Positions 15,670-24,440 are shown, counted from the stretch's first letter. The stretch: 41,522 nt of DNA from Anaerolineae bacterium (GCA_019912965.1 JAIOHM010000189.1:1-41522); one strand, 5' to 3'. Numbers and translations are program-made. Notes: generated by a model from the letters alone, not told the origin.

Positions 15670-16527
15670 TCAGGCGACGACTGTGAGTAATTTGACGACG
15701 GCGAAGACTCCAAAGGCCATGTGAGTGATGATGGCGGCGCGGGTTGAACCCGTGTAAATCCGCACTGCGCCGAAGATGATGGCGGCAAGAAATGGGGAAA
15801 CCATCCCATACCAAGTGGCGGCGAAATCCCCCGGCGGGGCAGCGTAAGCCAGCAGGTGGAACGCCCCAGACAGTGCAGCAGCGATGAAGAACCCCGGCCA
15901 CGGGCCAACACTTTCGCGCAGGGTGGGCAGCACGATGCCCCGAAGCACCAATTCTTCGGCGATGGGCTGCAACACGACCATGAACAAGACGGCTAGAATC
16001 CAGGTGATGGCGCTGGTGGGTAGTTGATAAAGCAGAAAATCCTGATAGGGACGCAGGAGTTCCGGCACGGGCAGGAAAAGTCCGGTGGCGCGTCCGGTCA
16101 CTACGTCGAGGGTCAACGCCAATCCGACGCCGATGAGCAGCAGGAACAGCGTCAGTTGCAGGGGAGACATGCTGCCACCCACACCCGTTGGCCCTAATGC
16201 TCCGCGCGAAACGGATTCGGCAGGCACGACGGCTTTACTTCGTCCATCGGTTTTAGCCGGGGCGGTATCGGTTAGCTGGTCGATACGCAGGGCAGCACGC
16301 TGGGCATCGGTGCGGCGGGTGAACAGGGCAAAAGCAATGGCTACAACCGCGCCGAGCGACCAACCGAGCAAAGGCGTAAATTGTCCATCCCCACCGATGA
16401 TCAGTGCCAGCGTTGTGCCAACCAGCATGGCCATAAAGGAGGCGATCAAGGCGCTGACGGCGCTTCCCGTCCCCCACGGTAAAGGTGATTCTACCTGTGC
16501 AATCCGGGTGAACAATTTTCTGAACAT
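15670..16527 (-). CDS. CPBP-family intramembrane metalloprotease (CAAX/Abi-type)
   Basis: 285 residues from the ATG at 16527 (GGTGG upstream); the frame stays open to 16647 but that extension looks non-coding. Several hydrophobic helices are present. Conserved motif 1 is EELVLRG (E191, E192, R196), motif 2 FHLLAY (H224) and motif 3 THMAFG (H269). These are the glutamic/metal centre residues of the Rce1/CPBP family. A soluble loop rich in Ala, Lys and Ser (80-118) separates two N-terminal helices from the core, which is unusual. It may process membrane peptides or bacteriocin-like molecules. It is the first gene with the hydrolase downstream, and diverges from the glycosyltransferase. Confidence 0.85.
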   Translation of the reverse strand: MFRKLFTRIAQVESPLPWGTGSAVSALIASFMAMLVGTTLALIIGGDGQFTPLLGWSLGAVVAIAFALFTRRTDAQRAALRIDQLTDTAPAKTDGRSKAVVPAESVSRGALGPTGVGGSMSPLQLTLFLLLIGVGLALTLDVVTGRATGLFLPVPELLRPYQDFLLYQLPTSAITWILAVLFMVVLQPIAEELVLRGIVLPTLRESVGPWPGFFIAAALSGAFHLLAYAAPPGDFAATWYGMVSPFLAAIIFGAVRIYTGSTRAAIITHMAFGVFAVVKLLTVVA

Positions 16528-16673
16528 GCTGGTTCCACCATTTTTACGCTGTATCCGCCATTGGTTGGATGCAGCAGCCACAAAACTCCCCCTATAATAA
16601 CGAATGTGACTTTTTTCCCAAAAAATATCGCAGCCTTCTCTGAACAACGATCACCCAACAATCAGAGGCTCCT

Positions 16674-17897
16674 ATGTCCAAAACGGTATTTTTTAACATT
16701 CCGGCCAGCGGCCACATTAACCCATCGCTGCCTATCGTAGCCGAGATGGTGCGGCGTGGTGAGAGGGTGCTGTATATCAACACTGAGGAAACACGGTCGC
16801 AGATCGAGCCTAGCGGGGTGACGTTTATCCCTTACCCGACGCTGCCTGAGCTGGAAAACCTGATGAAACGGGCGAACAATGGCAATCTGGCAGGGAATGC
16901 GCTGGCGCTGGCGGAAATCGGGGAACGGCTTCTGCCCTTTACGCTGGAGCTGCTTCAGCGGGAGAAACCGGATTATGTGATTTTCGATTCGCTGGCGGCG
17001 TGGGGTAAACAGGCGGCGGGAAAACTTGGCATTCCAGCGGCGGCCTCGATTGTGACATTCGTGCTGGGTTACGGGGTGATGCCACCCGTATCGCCGGGGG
17101 TAGCGTTCCAGATGATTAGCGAAATGGCGCGGCGGCTGCCCGCTTACTGGCAGATTGCCCGCCGGACGCGGAATCAATTTGGTGTGAAACCCGTTGGCCT
17201 GATCAATACGCTGATGAATTATGGGGACATCAGTCTGGTGTATACCTCGGTGGAGTTCCAGCCGAACGGTGCGCGATTCCCATCCAGCTACCGTTTCGTT
17301 GGGCCACCGATCAGCCAGCGTTCCAGCACGATTGATTTCCCGTATGAGCAGATTACCCGCCGCCCGGTGATTTATATTTCGCTGGGGACGATCAACAACG
17401 AGAATCTGGATTTTTATCGGCAGTGTTTCGCGGCGTTTGGCAATCATCCGGGTCAGTTTATCCTTTCGGTGGGGAACAAAATCAACCTTGCTGATCTGGG
17501 TACGATTCCTTCCAACTTCATTGTCCGCAACTTTGTGCCACAGATGGATGTGTTACAGCGCAGCGATGTATTCGTGACACACGGGGGAATGAACAGCGTC
17601 CACGAGGGTTTATTTTATGGGCTGCCGCTGGTGGTGATTCCACAGCAGGCAGAGCAAGCGATGGTGGCGGGACAGGTGGCGAAGTTCGGCGCGGGCGTGG
17701 CGCTGGGGACGAAGCCGCCATTGGGACAGGTGAGCGCGGCTGAACTGTGGCAGGCGGTTGACCATGTGCTGCGGCATGAGGATTCGTATTGTGCTGCTGC
17801 TGCGGCTTTAGGCGATACGTTCCGGGCGGCAGGTGGTTATCTTCGGGCGGCGGATGCGTTGATTACGTTCGGGCAGAATGGGCGCGGGAAGGGATAA
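16674..17897 (+). CDS. MGT-type glycosyltransferase (GT1, UDP-glucuronosyl/macrolide family)
   Basis: 407 residues, the usual GT1 length. The N-terminal FFNIPASGHINPSLP carries the catalytic-type H14. The C-terminal sugar-nucleotide signature is FVTHGGMNSVHEGLFYGLPLVVIPQQAEQ (about residues 299-328). Proteins of this kind glycosylate small lipophilic acceptors such as macrolides, sterols or carotenoids. The acceptor cannot be told here. It is transcribed away from the CPBP gene across a 146-base gap. The FAD monooxygenase downstream could act on the same compound, but 454 repeat-filled bases separate them. Confidence 0.9.
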   Translation: MSKTVFFNIPASGHINPSLPIVAEMVRRGERVLYINTEETRSQIEPSGVTFIPYPTLPELENLMKRANNGNLAGNALALAEIGERLLPFTLELLQREKPDYVIFDSLAAWGKQAAGKLGIPAAASIVTFVLGYGVMPPVSPGVAFQMISEMARRLPAYWQIARRTRNQFGVKPVGLINTLMNYGDISLVYTSVEFQPNGARFPSSYRFVGPPISQRSSTIDFPYEQITRRPVIYISLGTINNENLDFYRQCFAAFGNHPGQFILSVGNKINLADLGTIPSNFIVRNFVPQMDVLQRSDVFVTHGGMNSVHEGLFYGLPLVVIPQQAEQAMVAGQVAKFGAGVALGTKPPLGQVSAAELWQAVDHVLRHEDSYCAAAAALGDTFRAAGGYLRAADALITFGQNGRGKG

Positions 17898-17904
17898 GGT
17901 CAGG

Positions 17905-17939
17905 ACAGTTACCAGTTGCCAGTTATCCGTTTCCAGCAA
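17905..17939. repeat. Heptanucleotide tandem array (about 5 units)
   Basis: Contiguous 7-mers ACAGTTA, CCAGTTG, CCAGTTA, TCCGTTT, CCAGCAA. The unit resembles the heptamers at 41033-41066 and those inside the methyltransferase gene (30990-31038). Confidence 0.75.
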
Positions 17940-17946
17940 ATGCGGA

Positions 17947-18007
17947 GAAGATTCGCAAGATTCGTCAGATTCGTCAATTTCAAATCGGGATTTTTTGAAT
18001 CTTGCGA
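17947..18007. repeat. 9-nt tandem array within an inverted repeat
   Basis: Three nonamers of the form AAGATTCGY start the element. The outer arms TCGCAAGATTC (17953-17963) and GAATCTTGCGA (17997-18007) are a perfect 11-bp inverted repeat enclosing 33 bases. Similar nested architecture occurs at 41291-41340. Confidence 0.7.
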
Positions 18008-18045
18008 CTCTTTCTGAGCGGGGTTTCAAACGGGCAGGGTGCATT

Positions 18046-18267
18046 AGGAGGTGGGCGAGGATTTTTACCCTCATCCCCCAGCCCCTTCTCCCTCAAGGCG
18101 AAGGGGAGCAAATCATTTGTTGAGGGAACAGACGACTTTTTGTGGGCGAGAATCCCCACCCCCAAACCCCCTCCTCATACAATAGGGAGGGGGCTTTAAA
18201 GACCATTGGGGTCAGGTTGATTGGTTTTGGCATCCAAAATCTGTCTCCACCATTTAGTGTGGTGCCA
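18046..18267. repeat. Two tandem GC-rich palindrome units with MITE-like right end (copies 4 and 5)
   Basis: Unit 1 has arms CCCCTTC (18082-18088)/GAAGGGG (18100-18106); unit 2 has CCCCCTCC (18167-18174)/GGAGGGGG (18186-18193). Each is preceded by GTGGGCGAGRAT. Unit 2 is followed by GGGCTTTAAAGACC and by GTCTCCACCATTTAGTGTGG, closely matching 3306-3319 and 3358-3378. Confidence 0.75.
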
Positions 18268-18351
18268 ATATTGATTTTAGAACAAAAGGGCTATTCGGGT
18301 CAAGTTATAAGATACTAACGAACGGGTGTTGTTCCCGTCAAAAAGGAGAGC

Positions 18352-19491
18352 ATGATGAAGGCTATTATCATTGGCGCGGGCATTGGCGGTTTGGCGACGG
18401 CTCTGGCGCTGCGACAGGCGGGCGTGGATGCGGTGATTTATGAACGTACCGGGGAAATCCGGGAAGTTGGGGCGGGATTATCGCTGTGGCCGAACGCGAT
18501 CAAAGCCTTGAATAAGCTGGGCATGGGCGAGGCCATCCGCGCGATGAGCATTCCGCAACTGGGCGGCGGCATTCATACCAAGCGGGGTGAACTGTTGGTC
18601 GGGCAATCGGGCGAGGCGCTCCGGCAGCGTTACGGGATGCCGGTGGTTGTGGCACACCGGGCGGAGTTGCAGGCGGCACTGGCGCAGGCCGTTCCAGCGG
18701 ATATAGTGCATCTGGGGGTGCAACTCACCGGATTTGAGCAGGATGCAGACGGCATTATGGCACGGTTTGCGGATGGGCAGACAGTGCGCGGGGATGTGCT
18801 GATTGGCGCGGACGGGATTAAATCGGCAGTACGCGGCCAACTTTTTCCAACTTCGACACCGCGTTATGCTGGCTATACGGCGTGGCGTGGTGTGGCGGCG
18901 TTTGCATCCGACCCGGAAGCTACTTATTGGGGTGAATCGTGGGGACACGGGGAACGGTTTGGATTAGCGCCCCTGAGCAACGGGCGGGCTTACTGGTTCG
19001 CCACCCAGAATGCACCAGAGGGCAAAATCATTCCGGTTGGGGAGCGCAAAGCCTATTTGCAGCAGTTGTTCCGGGGATGGCATGATCCGATTGAGCAACT
19101 GATTGCAAACACGGATGAGGCGGCTATCCTGCACAACGATATTTATGACATCGCCCCACTGAAAAGCTGGGTGCAGGGGCGTGCCGCGCTGCTGGGCGAT
19201 TCGGCACACGCGATGACGCCCAATCTGGGTCAAGGGGCGTGTCAAGCAATCGAGGATGCGGTGGTGTTGGGACGGGCGCTGCGCGGGACAACCGATGTGT
19301 TGGGGGCACTGCGGGCGTATGAAACCGGACGACTGGAACGGGCGAACGGTATCCTCACCCAGTCACAGCGGATCGGCATGGTGGGACAGTGGTCAAATCC
19401 GGCGGCGTGCTGGGTACGTGACCGTTTGACGAAAGCCAGCGCGGGATTGCAAACCCGCCAGCTTGACCGCGTGGCAGGTTACGAGGTCTGA
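18352..19491 (+). CDS. FAD-dependent aromatic-type monooxygenase
   Basis: 379 residues. The class A flavoprotein monooxygenase pattern is complete: GAGIGG (8-13) with E31 for FAD binding, the DG motif GADGIKSAVR (152-161) and the GD motif LLGDSAHAMTPNLGQG (281-296). These enzymes hydroxylate or epoxidise aromatic or terpenoid compounds with NAD(P)H and O2; relatives include salicylate hydroxylase and zeaxanthin epoxidase. The substrate here is unknown. AAGGAG precedes two adjacent ATGs (18352, 18355); spacing favours the second slightly. Its 3' end overlaps the convergent exonuclease gene by 13 bases. Confidence 0.9.
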   Translation: MMKAIIIGAGIGGLATALALRQAGVDAVIYERTGEIREVGAGLSLWPNAIKALNKLGMGEAIRAMSIPQLGGGIHTKRGELLVGQSGEALRQRYGMPVVVAHRAELQAALAQAVPADIVHLGVQLTGFEQDADGIMARFADGQTVRGDVLIGADGIKSAVRGQLFPTSTPRYAGYTAWRGVAAFASDPEATYWGESWGHGERFGLAPLSNGRAYWFATQNAPEGKIIPVGERKAYLQQLFRGWHDPIEQLIANTDEAAILHNDIYDIAPLKSWVQGRAALLGDSAHAMTPNLGQGACQAIEDAVVLGRALRGTTDVLGALRAYETGRLERANGILTQSQRIGMVGQWSNPAACWVRDRLTKASAGLQTRQLDRVAGYEV

Positions 19492-20051
19492 TCCGGCATC
19501 GGCTGCCGTTCGAGCAGCAGCAGGTGGAGCATTTTAGCGATATTCCAGGCGTCATCGTCGCCCCGGTGGTGACGCCCTTCCAGCGGTAACCCTATGCCTT
19601 CCAACGCCTGTGCCATGCCTACATCGTGGGACATGCCGCGAATCAGGGTGTAGAGGGTTTTCACATTCAGATGGCTTGCGCCAAAAGGGTACGGAATTCC
19701 CCGCGCGGCACACTGGCGCTCAAACTGCTGGCGGTCATAATCGCCATAACTGGCCCAAACACGCTGATGGGCGCGGTAGTCGTGGCGCAGAATGGCGCAG
19801 GCTTCCGCGAAGGTGATGCCCCCATCCACCTGTTCCTGAGTCAACGAGGTCAGTTCGGTACAAAAGGGACTGACCGTTGAGCGTTCCGGTTTCACCAGAA
19901 GGCTGCGTTTGCTCAGGCGCTCACCAGTTTTCGGGACGAGGGGTACAATCCCGATTTCGATAATTTCGTTTTCCTGACCGGGCGGGGTCTTGCGTTCCCA
20001 ACACGTACACTCAATATCAACGACAATGATCTGATCATATCTGCGGGTCAA
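19479..20051 (-). CDS. DEDDh 3'-5' exonuclease (KapD/ERI-1-like)
   Basis: 190 residues. Exonuclease motifs are Exo I VDIECTCW (D12, E14), Exo II WASYGDYDRQQF (D104) and Exo III HRGDDDAWN (H162, D166), the DEDDh set. The spacing and the PFCTELTSLTQEQVDGG segment (62-78) match the KapD/ERI-1 subgroup, which trims RNA 3' ends in eukaryotic members and is linked to sporulation kinase inhibition in Bacillus. The role here is probably RNA trimming, by inference. The start is a TTG at 20051; no ATG is in frame before Exo I. The stop region overlaps the convergent monooxygenase gene. Confidence 0.88.
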   Translation of the reverse strand: MTRRYDQIIVVDIECTCWERKTPPGQENEIIEIGIVPLVPKTGERLSKRSLLVKPERSTVSPFCTELTSLTQEQVDGGITFAEACAILRHDYRAHQRVWASYGDYDRQQFERQCAARGIPYPFGASHLNVKTLYTLIRGMSHDVGMAQALEGIGLPLEGRHHRGDDDAWNIAKMLHLLLLERQPMPDQTS

Positions 20052-20141
20052 TGCGATGTCTCAACTGCTCACGATAATAGAGGATGATTTAAAAAGGCTG
20101 TACGACTATCAGGATAGCATTAGTTGCTGCTACTGAAAAGA

Positions 20142-20531
20142 TTACCAAACCACCAATGTCAGGCTGCTGACTTCGTTAAAATGAGCATCCCGGCTTACCA
20201 GTGTTAAACCATGCTGAAAGGCTGTCGCTGCTATCCAGATGTCATTTTCTGGAATTGGACGTCCCTTTGTCCTGAGCATCCGTTTAATTTGCCCGTAATG
20301 ATCGCCTGTAGTCGCATCACAGTGCAGCACCGTACTAATGGTCATGAAGTCTCGGATTTGCTGAACATTACTGATCGATTGTTGAGAGTTGTAAGCTCCA
20401 AAGTAAAGTTCGCCAATTGTGATGCTCGATACATAAACAGTTACACCCGCCAGTTTCTCGCGAATGGCTTGTTCACGATTGAAGTAAGCCGCAACAATCA
20501 CGGTATCAAGCAGAAATTTACTGCCAGCCAT
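20142..20531 (-). CDS. PIN-domain toxin (VapC-type)
   Basis: 129 residues from the ATG at 20531; a GTG at 20549 is an alternative. PIN acidic residues are D9 (KFLLDTVIVAAYF), E41 (SSITIGELYFGA), D97 (PENDIWIAATA) and D115 (LVSRDAHF), the magnesium-dependent RNase centre. VapC toxins cleave tRNA or rRNA when not held by their antitoxin. The start overlaps the end of the antitoxin gene by 14 bases, the standard coupled arrangement. The usual Asn after LLDT is Val here, a minor change outside the acidic centre. Confidence 0.9.
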   Translation of the reverse strand: MAGSKFLLDTVIVAAYFNREQAIREKLAGVTVYVSSITIGELYFGAYNSQQSISNVQQIRDFMTISTVLHCDATTGDHYGQIKRMLRTKGRPIPENDIWIAATAFQHGLTLVSRDAHFNEVSSLTLVVW

Positions 20532-20754
20532 CCCAGTCAATTCGCTCACAGCCTTCCTCGATAATTCGCATCATCTCGTCAACAGCACCGGGGGTGAACT
20601 CGAAATTGTCCATATAAGCCAGCATTACTTCGCCGGGTGTACCGGGAGGTAAACTCGAATATTGTAGCTGTCTGGCAACGTTCAAGAGCTGTTCCTGTTG
20701 TTTATCCGTCAGTTTATCCAACTCCGTTATGATCTGTTGTTTTATGGACAGCAT
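20518..20754 (-). CDS. Antitoxin of the VapBC-type pair
   Basis: 78 residues. An N-terminal helical region (SIKQQIITELDKLTDKQQEQLLNVARQL) precedes a short linker and a C-terminal acidic segment (GAVDEMMRIIEEGCERIDWDGW) that would fit the toxin's active groove. No clear ribbon-helix-helix or AbrB motif is visible; the N-terminus is more like the DUF2281 kind of antitoxin. The identification rests mainly on its coupling to the PIN toxin. GAGG lies about 8 nt before the ATG. The pair is probably autoregulated, as is usual for such systems. Confidence 0.75.
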   Translation of the reverse strand: MLSIKQQIITELDKLTDKQQEQLLNVARQLQYSSLPPGTPGEVMLAYMDNFEFTPGAVDEMMRIIEEGCERIDWDGWQ

Positions 20755-20804
20755 GGTGTATGCCTCGTCTCATTTGCTGTATTGTAAACCGAATTGGTGC
20801 GATT

Positions 20805-22781
20805 TTAGACCCGTGCTTTTAGCCCCTGTGCGAGGTAGTGGGCTGTAGCCATGATGCTGACCATCGGGTTGACGCCGCTGGCGGTGGGGAGGATGCTGCC
20901 ATCCATCACAAACAGGTTACGGATTTCGTAGGTTTCGCCGCTGGGATCAACCGCGCCCAAGGCACTGTCTCCGCCAATCCGACAGGAGGACATCTGGTGA
21001 GCGCTGGACAGGGTGAAGCTGTTGGCACGGAAGCCGCGCGATTCCACCTGCGCCAGAAAAGCATCCAAATTCTCACCCTGTTTGTAAACAATCTGGTCGT
21101 TGTGCGGGCTGGAAACTTCGGCTGCACCTGCCGCGACATGGATACGGAGGGCTTCCAATGTGCCGCGCATCAGGTGGCGGGCATCATAGGGGTGCAGGTT
21201 GTAATGCAGCACCGGTTCACCGTGAGCATCGACGGTCACATGTCCACTGTGGTAATCGCGGGTGATGACGATGATATTCGCCATGTGGTTCAGCCGCCCC
21301 ATCAGGCGTTTGTGTCCCCTGCCCGAACGCCACGGCATACTCAAGGCGGCGATGCCGGGATGTACCGGGGCGGTTTCCAGCCGGACACCATATCCGCGTC
21401 CGTCCAGATTGGCGAACTGCCCGGCTAAACGGGTCATGGGCGGCCCCTGCCAGGGTGTAATTGGTTCATCAAACAGGCCATAAGTTACGGTAACGGGGTG
21501 CAAATGCAGATTCGCGCCGATGCTGCCATTGGTCAAGCCGGAGCGCATCAGCAAGGCGGGGGTATGCAATGAGCCTGCCGCAACTACCACCCGTTTGGCC
21601 TGTACGGTGACACGGTGGAATTTGCCATCTGCTGCCTGTGTCCGCACTTCCGCGCCATAGGCCAGACCGCGCCGATGCAAAACCCGTTCGACTCGCGCGC
21701 CAACCAGAATTCGTGTTCCCTGATTATAGGCGTCCTGCAACCAGGTTTTGAGCGTACCCTGTTTCGCGCCGAATGAGCAGCCGAAGTTACAAAATCCGCA
21801 TTCTTCGCAGCCCTTCACATTGCGTGGAATGACTGAAACCTCGTAGCCCAATGCGCGGCAGCCTTTTTCCAGCACGGCGTTATTCCGGTTAGGCACGCTT
21901 TCGTCGGTGTTGACGTTCATCCGTTTGAGCACCGCATCCAAACTGGTCTGAAATTCCCGACTGGACGCGCCTGTAAAGCCATATTCGGTTTCCCATTCTT
22001 TCAGCACATAATCCGGCGTCCGCAGCGAGGCCGACCAGTTGACGGTTGTGCCGCCGCCCAATGCACTCCCGGCCAGCACCATCATGCTTAAGTCAGCGGT
22101 GGTCAAAGAGCCGTGACGCTCGAACAATTTCTCCATGCTTTCGAGTTCGCGGCCATGAAAATCCTGCTCGGCGTAATATGGGCCTTTCTCGATCACAATG
22201 ACATCCTGCCCAGATGCGCTCAATTCCGCCGCAACCACACCGCCGCCCGCACCTGAACCGATCACCAATACGTCGGTATAGAGGGTGGTGTCTCCGCTAA
22301 TTTCCAGCGGCTTGATCGGGCGGGGTGCATCGTCGGCACGGTGGGGTAAATGGGTGTACCCCAAACCCGGCCAAGTGGGATTGGCGTTATCCTCCGGCAT
22401 CACCGCGTAGAACAGGAACAGTGTCAGCCGTTTCAGGCTCTGGAACAATTTACGCGCTTGTGGCAGGCGGCTTTCCGCCCACGAATGCAGAACGGCGGTG
22501 CGTTCTTCCAGTGAAAGCTCGGAAAATGCACCCCACTGGCGGGCGGTCAGGCCATTAAAAAGACCATTTTCCAGCGCGTTCAGTACCCACTTTAACTGCT
22601 GACGACTGGCATCGTCGGAGACACGTTCGATGGCTTCTTCCAGATGCGCCGGAATATTCAAGGCGAGCGCGCCACAACCGAACAAACGCGGGTCATCGCC
22701 ATTGATGGAAGGCAGGGTTGGGACAAGCGTATCGCAGATCAGGGCCAGGGTGTGTTTTTCATCAGCGGTAAGGAATGCCAT
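20805..22781 (-). CDS. GMC-family FAD oxidoreductase (long-chain alcohol oxidase-like)
   Basis: 658 residues, long for the family. Residues 1-150 form a helical domain resembling the gluconate-dehydrogenase subunit 3/fatty-alcohol-oxidase N-terminal region. FAD binding is shown by DVLVIGSGAGGG (170-181) with the E of VIEKGP, and the GMC signature GSALGGGTTVNWSASLR (238-254). A cysteine cluster CEECGFCNFGC (C325, C328, C331, C335) precedes SFGAKQGT. The C-terminal catalytic region has AHQMSSCRIGG and DGSILPTASGVNPMVSIMA. It probably oxidises a long-chain or bulky alcohol. No signal peptide is seen. It is transcribed divergently from the secreted protein at 23010. Confidence 0.9.
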   Translation of the reverse strand: MAFLTADEKHTLALICDTLVPTLPSINGDDPRLFGCGALALNIPAHLEEAIERVSDDASRQQLKWVLNALENGLFNGLTARQWGAFSELSLEERTAVLHSWAESRLPQARKLFQSLKRLTLFLFYAVMPEDNANPTWPGLGYTHLPHRADDAPRPIKPLEISGDTTLYTDVLVIGSGAGGGVVAAELSASGQDVIVIEKGPYYAEQDFHGRELESMEKLFERHGSLTTADLSMMVLAGSALGGGTTVNWSASLRTPDYVLKEWETEYGFTGASSREFQTSLDAVLKRMNVNTDESVPNRNNAVLEKGCRALGYEVSVIPRNVKGCEECGFCNFGCSFGAKQGTLKTWLQDAYNQGTRILVGARVERVLHRRGLAYGAEVRTQAADGKFHRVTVQAKRVVVAAGSLHTPALLMRSGLTNGSIGANLHLHPVTVTYGLFDEPITPWQGPPMTRLAGQFANLDGRGYGVRLETAPVHPGIAALSMPWRSGRGHKRLMGRLNHMANIIVITRDYHSGHVTVDAHGEPVLHYNLHPYDARHLMRGTLEALRIHVAAGAAEVSSPHNDQIVYKQGENLDAFLAQVESRGFRANSFTLSSAHQMSSCRIGGDSALGAVDPSGETYEIRNLFVMDGSILPTASGVNPMVSIMATAHYLAQGLKARV

Positions 22782-23009
22782 AGAGGATGTTATACCATCC
22801 GATTATTGAACAGATTTGCAACTCAGTATAGCAAACAATTTTGCGGTGCAAGGTAGCTACAAACGATTTACTAACCTCCCCCAAAAGTTGGAGAGCCGTA
22901 CTCCGCCCTTTTGCCCAACACCAATCCACCTTATACCCGAATGCAGACCCCGGCTTTACCGCTTAAATAGACACCATACACACCCAATCACATTTAGGAG
23001 AATCTCATT

Positions 23010-24440
23010 ATGGCGCTCTTTTTCCGCCGCCTGTTTTTCGCGGCGTTTATCCTGTGTATGCCGTTTATGGTGGCTGCCCAAGACAGCGGCAGCCCTGAAC
23101 CACCGCTTTCGGACGATGATCTTATCGTTCCGCTTGTGCCGGAGAATACTCCGCTGCCTGCGAGTACGCCGCGTCCACAACCGACTGCCGTTCCGCCTTA
23201 TGACCCGGAAGAAACGACTCCCGGTGAATGGGTGTATCCGCTTTCCGGCATCTGGCTGCGTTCGTACACGGAAGGCACAAAATCCGGTGATTGTGACGCT
23301 GAAGGTTTGGGCGGCGATAACGACGGCCCCGGTTCGCCGTATAATCCGCAAGACCCCAGCAATCAGGCACAGCTTTGCGAATCGATATTCGGCGGCGTGG
23401 TCATTCTGGACAACCATACCTATCGCTCGAATCGCAATGGGCCAGTCAGCACATGGACGACTGAGGCTGTCACCGATAGTTATGATGGTGTTACCACCCA
23501 GCGCATTATGACGGTCATCGACTATGACAAACTGGATGTGGTACAGACCCAGCAAAAAGGTACTTGCACCATCACTTATGTCACCCACTATACGCTGTAT
23601 ATTCCCGGTAGACCGTTCGGTTGCTCCGCCAGTCTGCCGCAGTACACCGAAGTGAACGAACAGGGTACACCGATTGCGCCTGAAGAAGAACCAGTTGAGC
23701 AGGAAGAACAGGAAGTTATCATCGAGCCGATTGTGGCGGGTGAATATGAGATCGAATGGCTTCCGTTCGATACCTACTGTTCGGCTAATTATGCACCGAC
23801 GTTCACCAGCATGAGCGTGACCCCGACCAGCTTTGACGATGTGAAGCTCATCATCAACGGCGAACCGTTTGAATTATCGGGCGATGGGATGCGCGGCGAA
23901 TTCAATTACTATGGTGATGATGTGTATGTGACGCTGAACCGCCGCCTGATGGAAGACTTCAACTTTGTGTGGCAGGCCACCAGCCCGGATAACAGCGAGT
24001 CGTGCTATGCACAGGGCGTGGTGACCATCGTGACACCTGCCGAAAATCAACCTGCTTTCCAGTCACCCAGTGATAATGGTGGCGTGAGTTCAGGAGGCGC
24101 TGTCGCACTGCCCCCACCGGAAGCAGGCAGTTACACAGCCGTATGGGAATCCATTCCTTCAATGGAATGTCCGGCAGATTTGATCCCGGCAATTCCCAAC
24201 TTCTCGGCTGCGACCATCGACAGCACTGACAGCAGCTTTACGATTACCAGCGATATCGAGACTTATGAGGTCGAAATCATCCCCGGCGCTGAACAGTGGA
24301 TGTATATGGACTTCAAGGATGATAACTCTGGTGTCGTCATCACCTTCACCGACATTCAGCCGGGTTTGGTGACAGGCACTTACAGCTACTTCGCGGCGGA
24401 TGGGCAATACTGCATGATGACCCTCGAACTAACGCAGTAG
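23010..24440 (+). CDS. Secreted protein with two related C-terminal domains
   Basis: 476 residues. A signal peptide (1-23, ...MPFMVAAQ) precedes a Pro/Thr-rich stretch (about 46-75) and a middle region with several Cys. An acidic Glu-rich linker at about 225-243 leads to two domains that begin alike, GEYEIEW (from 244) and GSYTAVW (from 373). Both have a Cys about 10 residues on and a second Cys near their ends, so they look like an internal duplication with one disulfide each. I recognise no family or catalytic residue. AGGAG lies 8-9 nt before the ATG, and a strong terminator follows. Confidence 0.75.
   Translation: MALFFRRLFFAAFILCMPFMVAAQDSGSPEPPLSDDDLIVPLVPENTPLPASTPRPQPTAVPPYDPEETTPGEWVYPLSGIWLRSYTEGTKSGDCDAEGLGGDNDGPGSPYNPQDPSNQAQLCESIFGGVVILDNHTYRSNRNGPVSTWTTEAVTDSYDGVTTQRIMTVIDYDKLDVVQTQQKGTCTITYVTHYTLYIPGRPFGCSASLPQYTEVNEQGTPIAPEEEPVEQEEQEVIIEPIVAGEYEIEWLPFDTYCSANYAPTFTSMSVTPTSFDDVKLIINGEPFELSGDGMRGEFNYYGDDVYVTLNRRLMEDFNFVWQATSPDNSESCYAQGVVTIVTPAENQPAFQSPSDNGGVSSGGAVALPPPEAGSYTAVWESIPSMECPADLIPAIPNFSAATIDSTDSSFTITSDIETYEVEIIPGAEQWMYMDFKDDNSGVVITFTDIQPGLVTGTYSYFAADGQYCMMTLELTQ

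Larger units (their letters stand above)
17898..18351. other. Repeat-filled intergenic region, no gene seen
   Basis: 454 bases between the glycosyltransferase and the FAD monooxygenase. In order it holds a heptamer array (17905-17939), a 9-mer array within an inverted repeat (17947-18007), two GC-rich palindrome units in tandem (about 18046-18118 and 18140-18202) and the conserved right end of the MITE-like element (to about 18267). The last 80 bases contain a small ACGGG/CCCGT hairpin (18322-18338) and the AAGGAG ribosome site of the next gene. Confidence 0.75.

Noticed and set aside
16662..17447. A 261-residue open frame on the minus strand
   Set aside because: It is antisense to the glycosyltransferase gene and rich in Arg, His and Pro, as shadow frames of this composition are.
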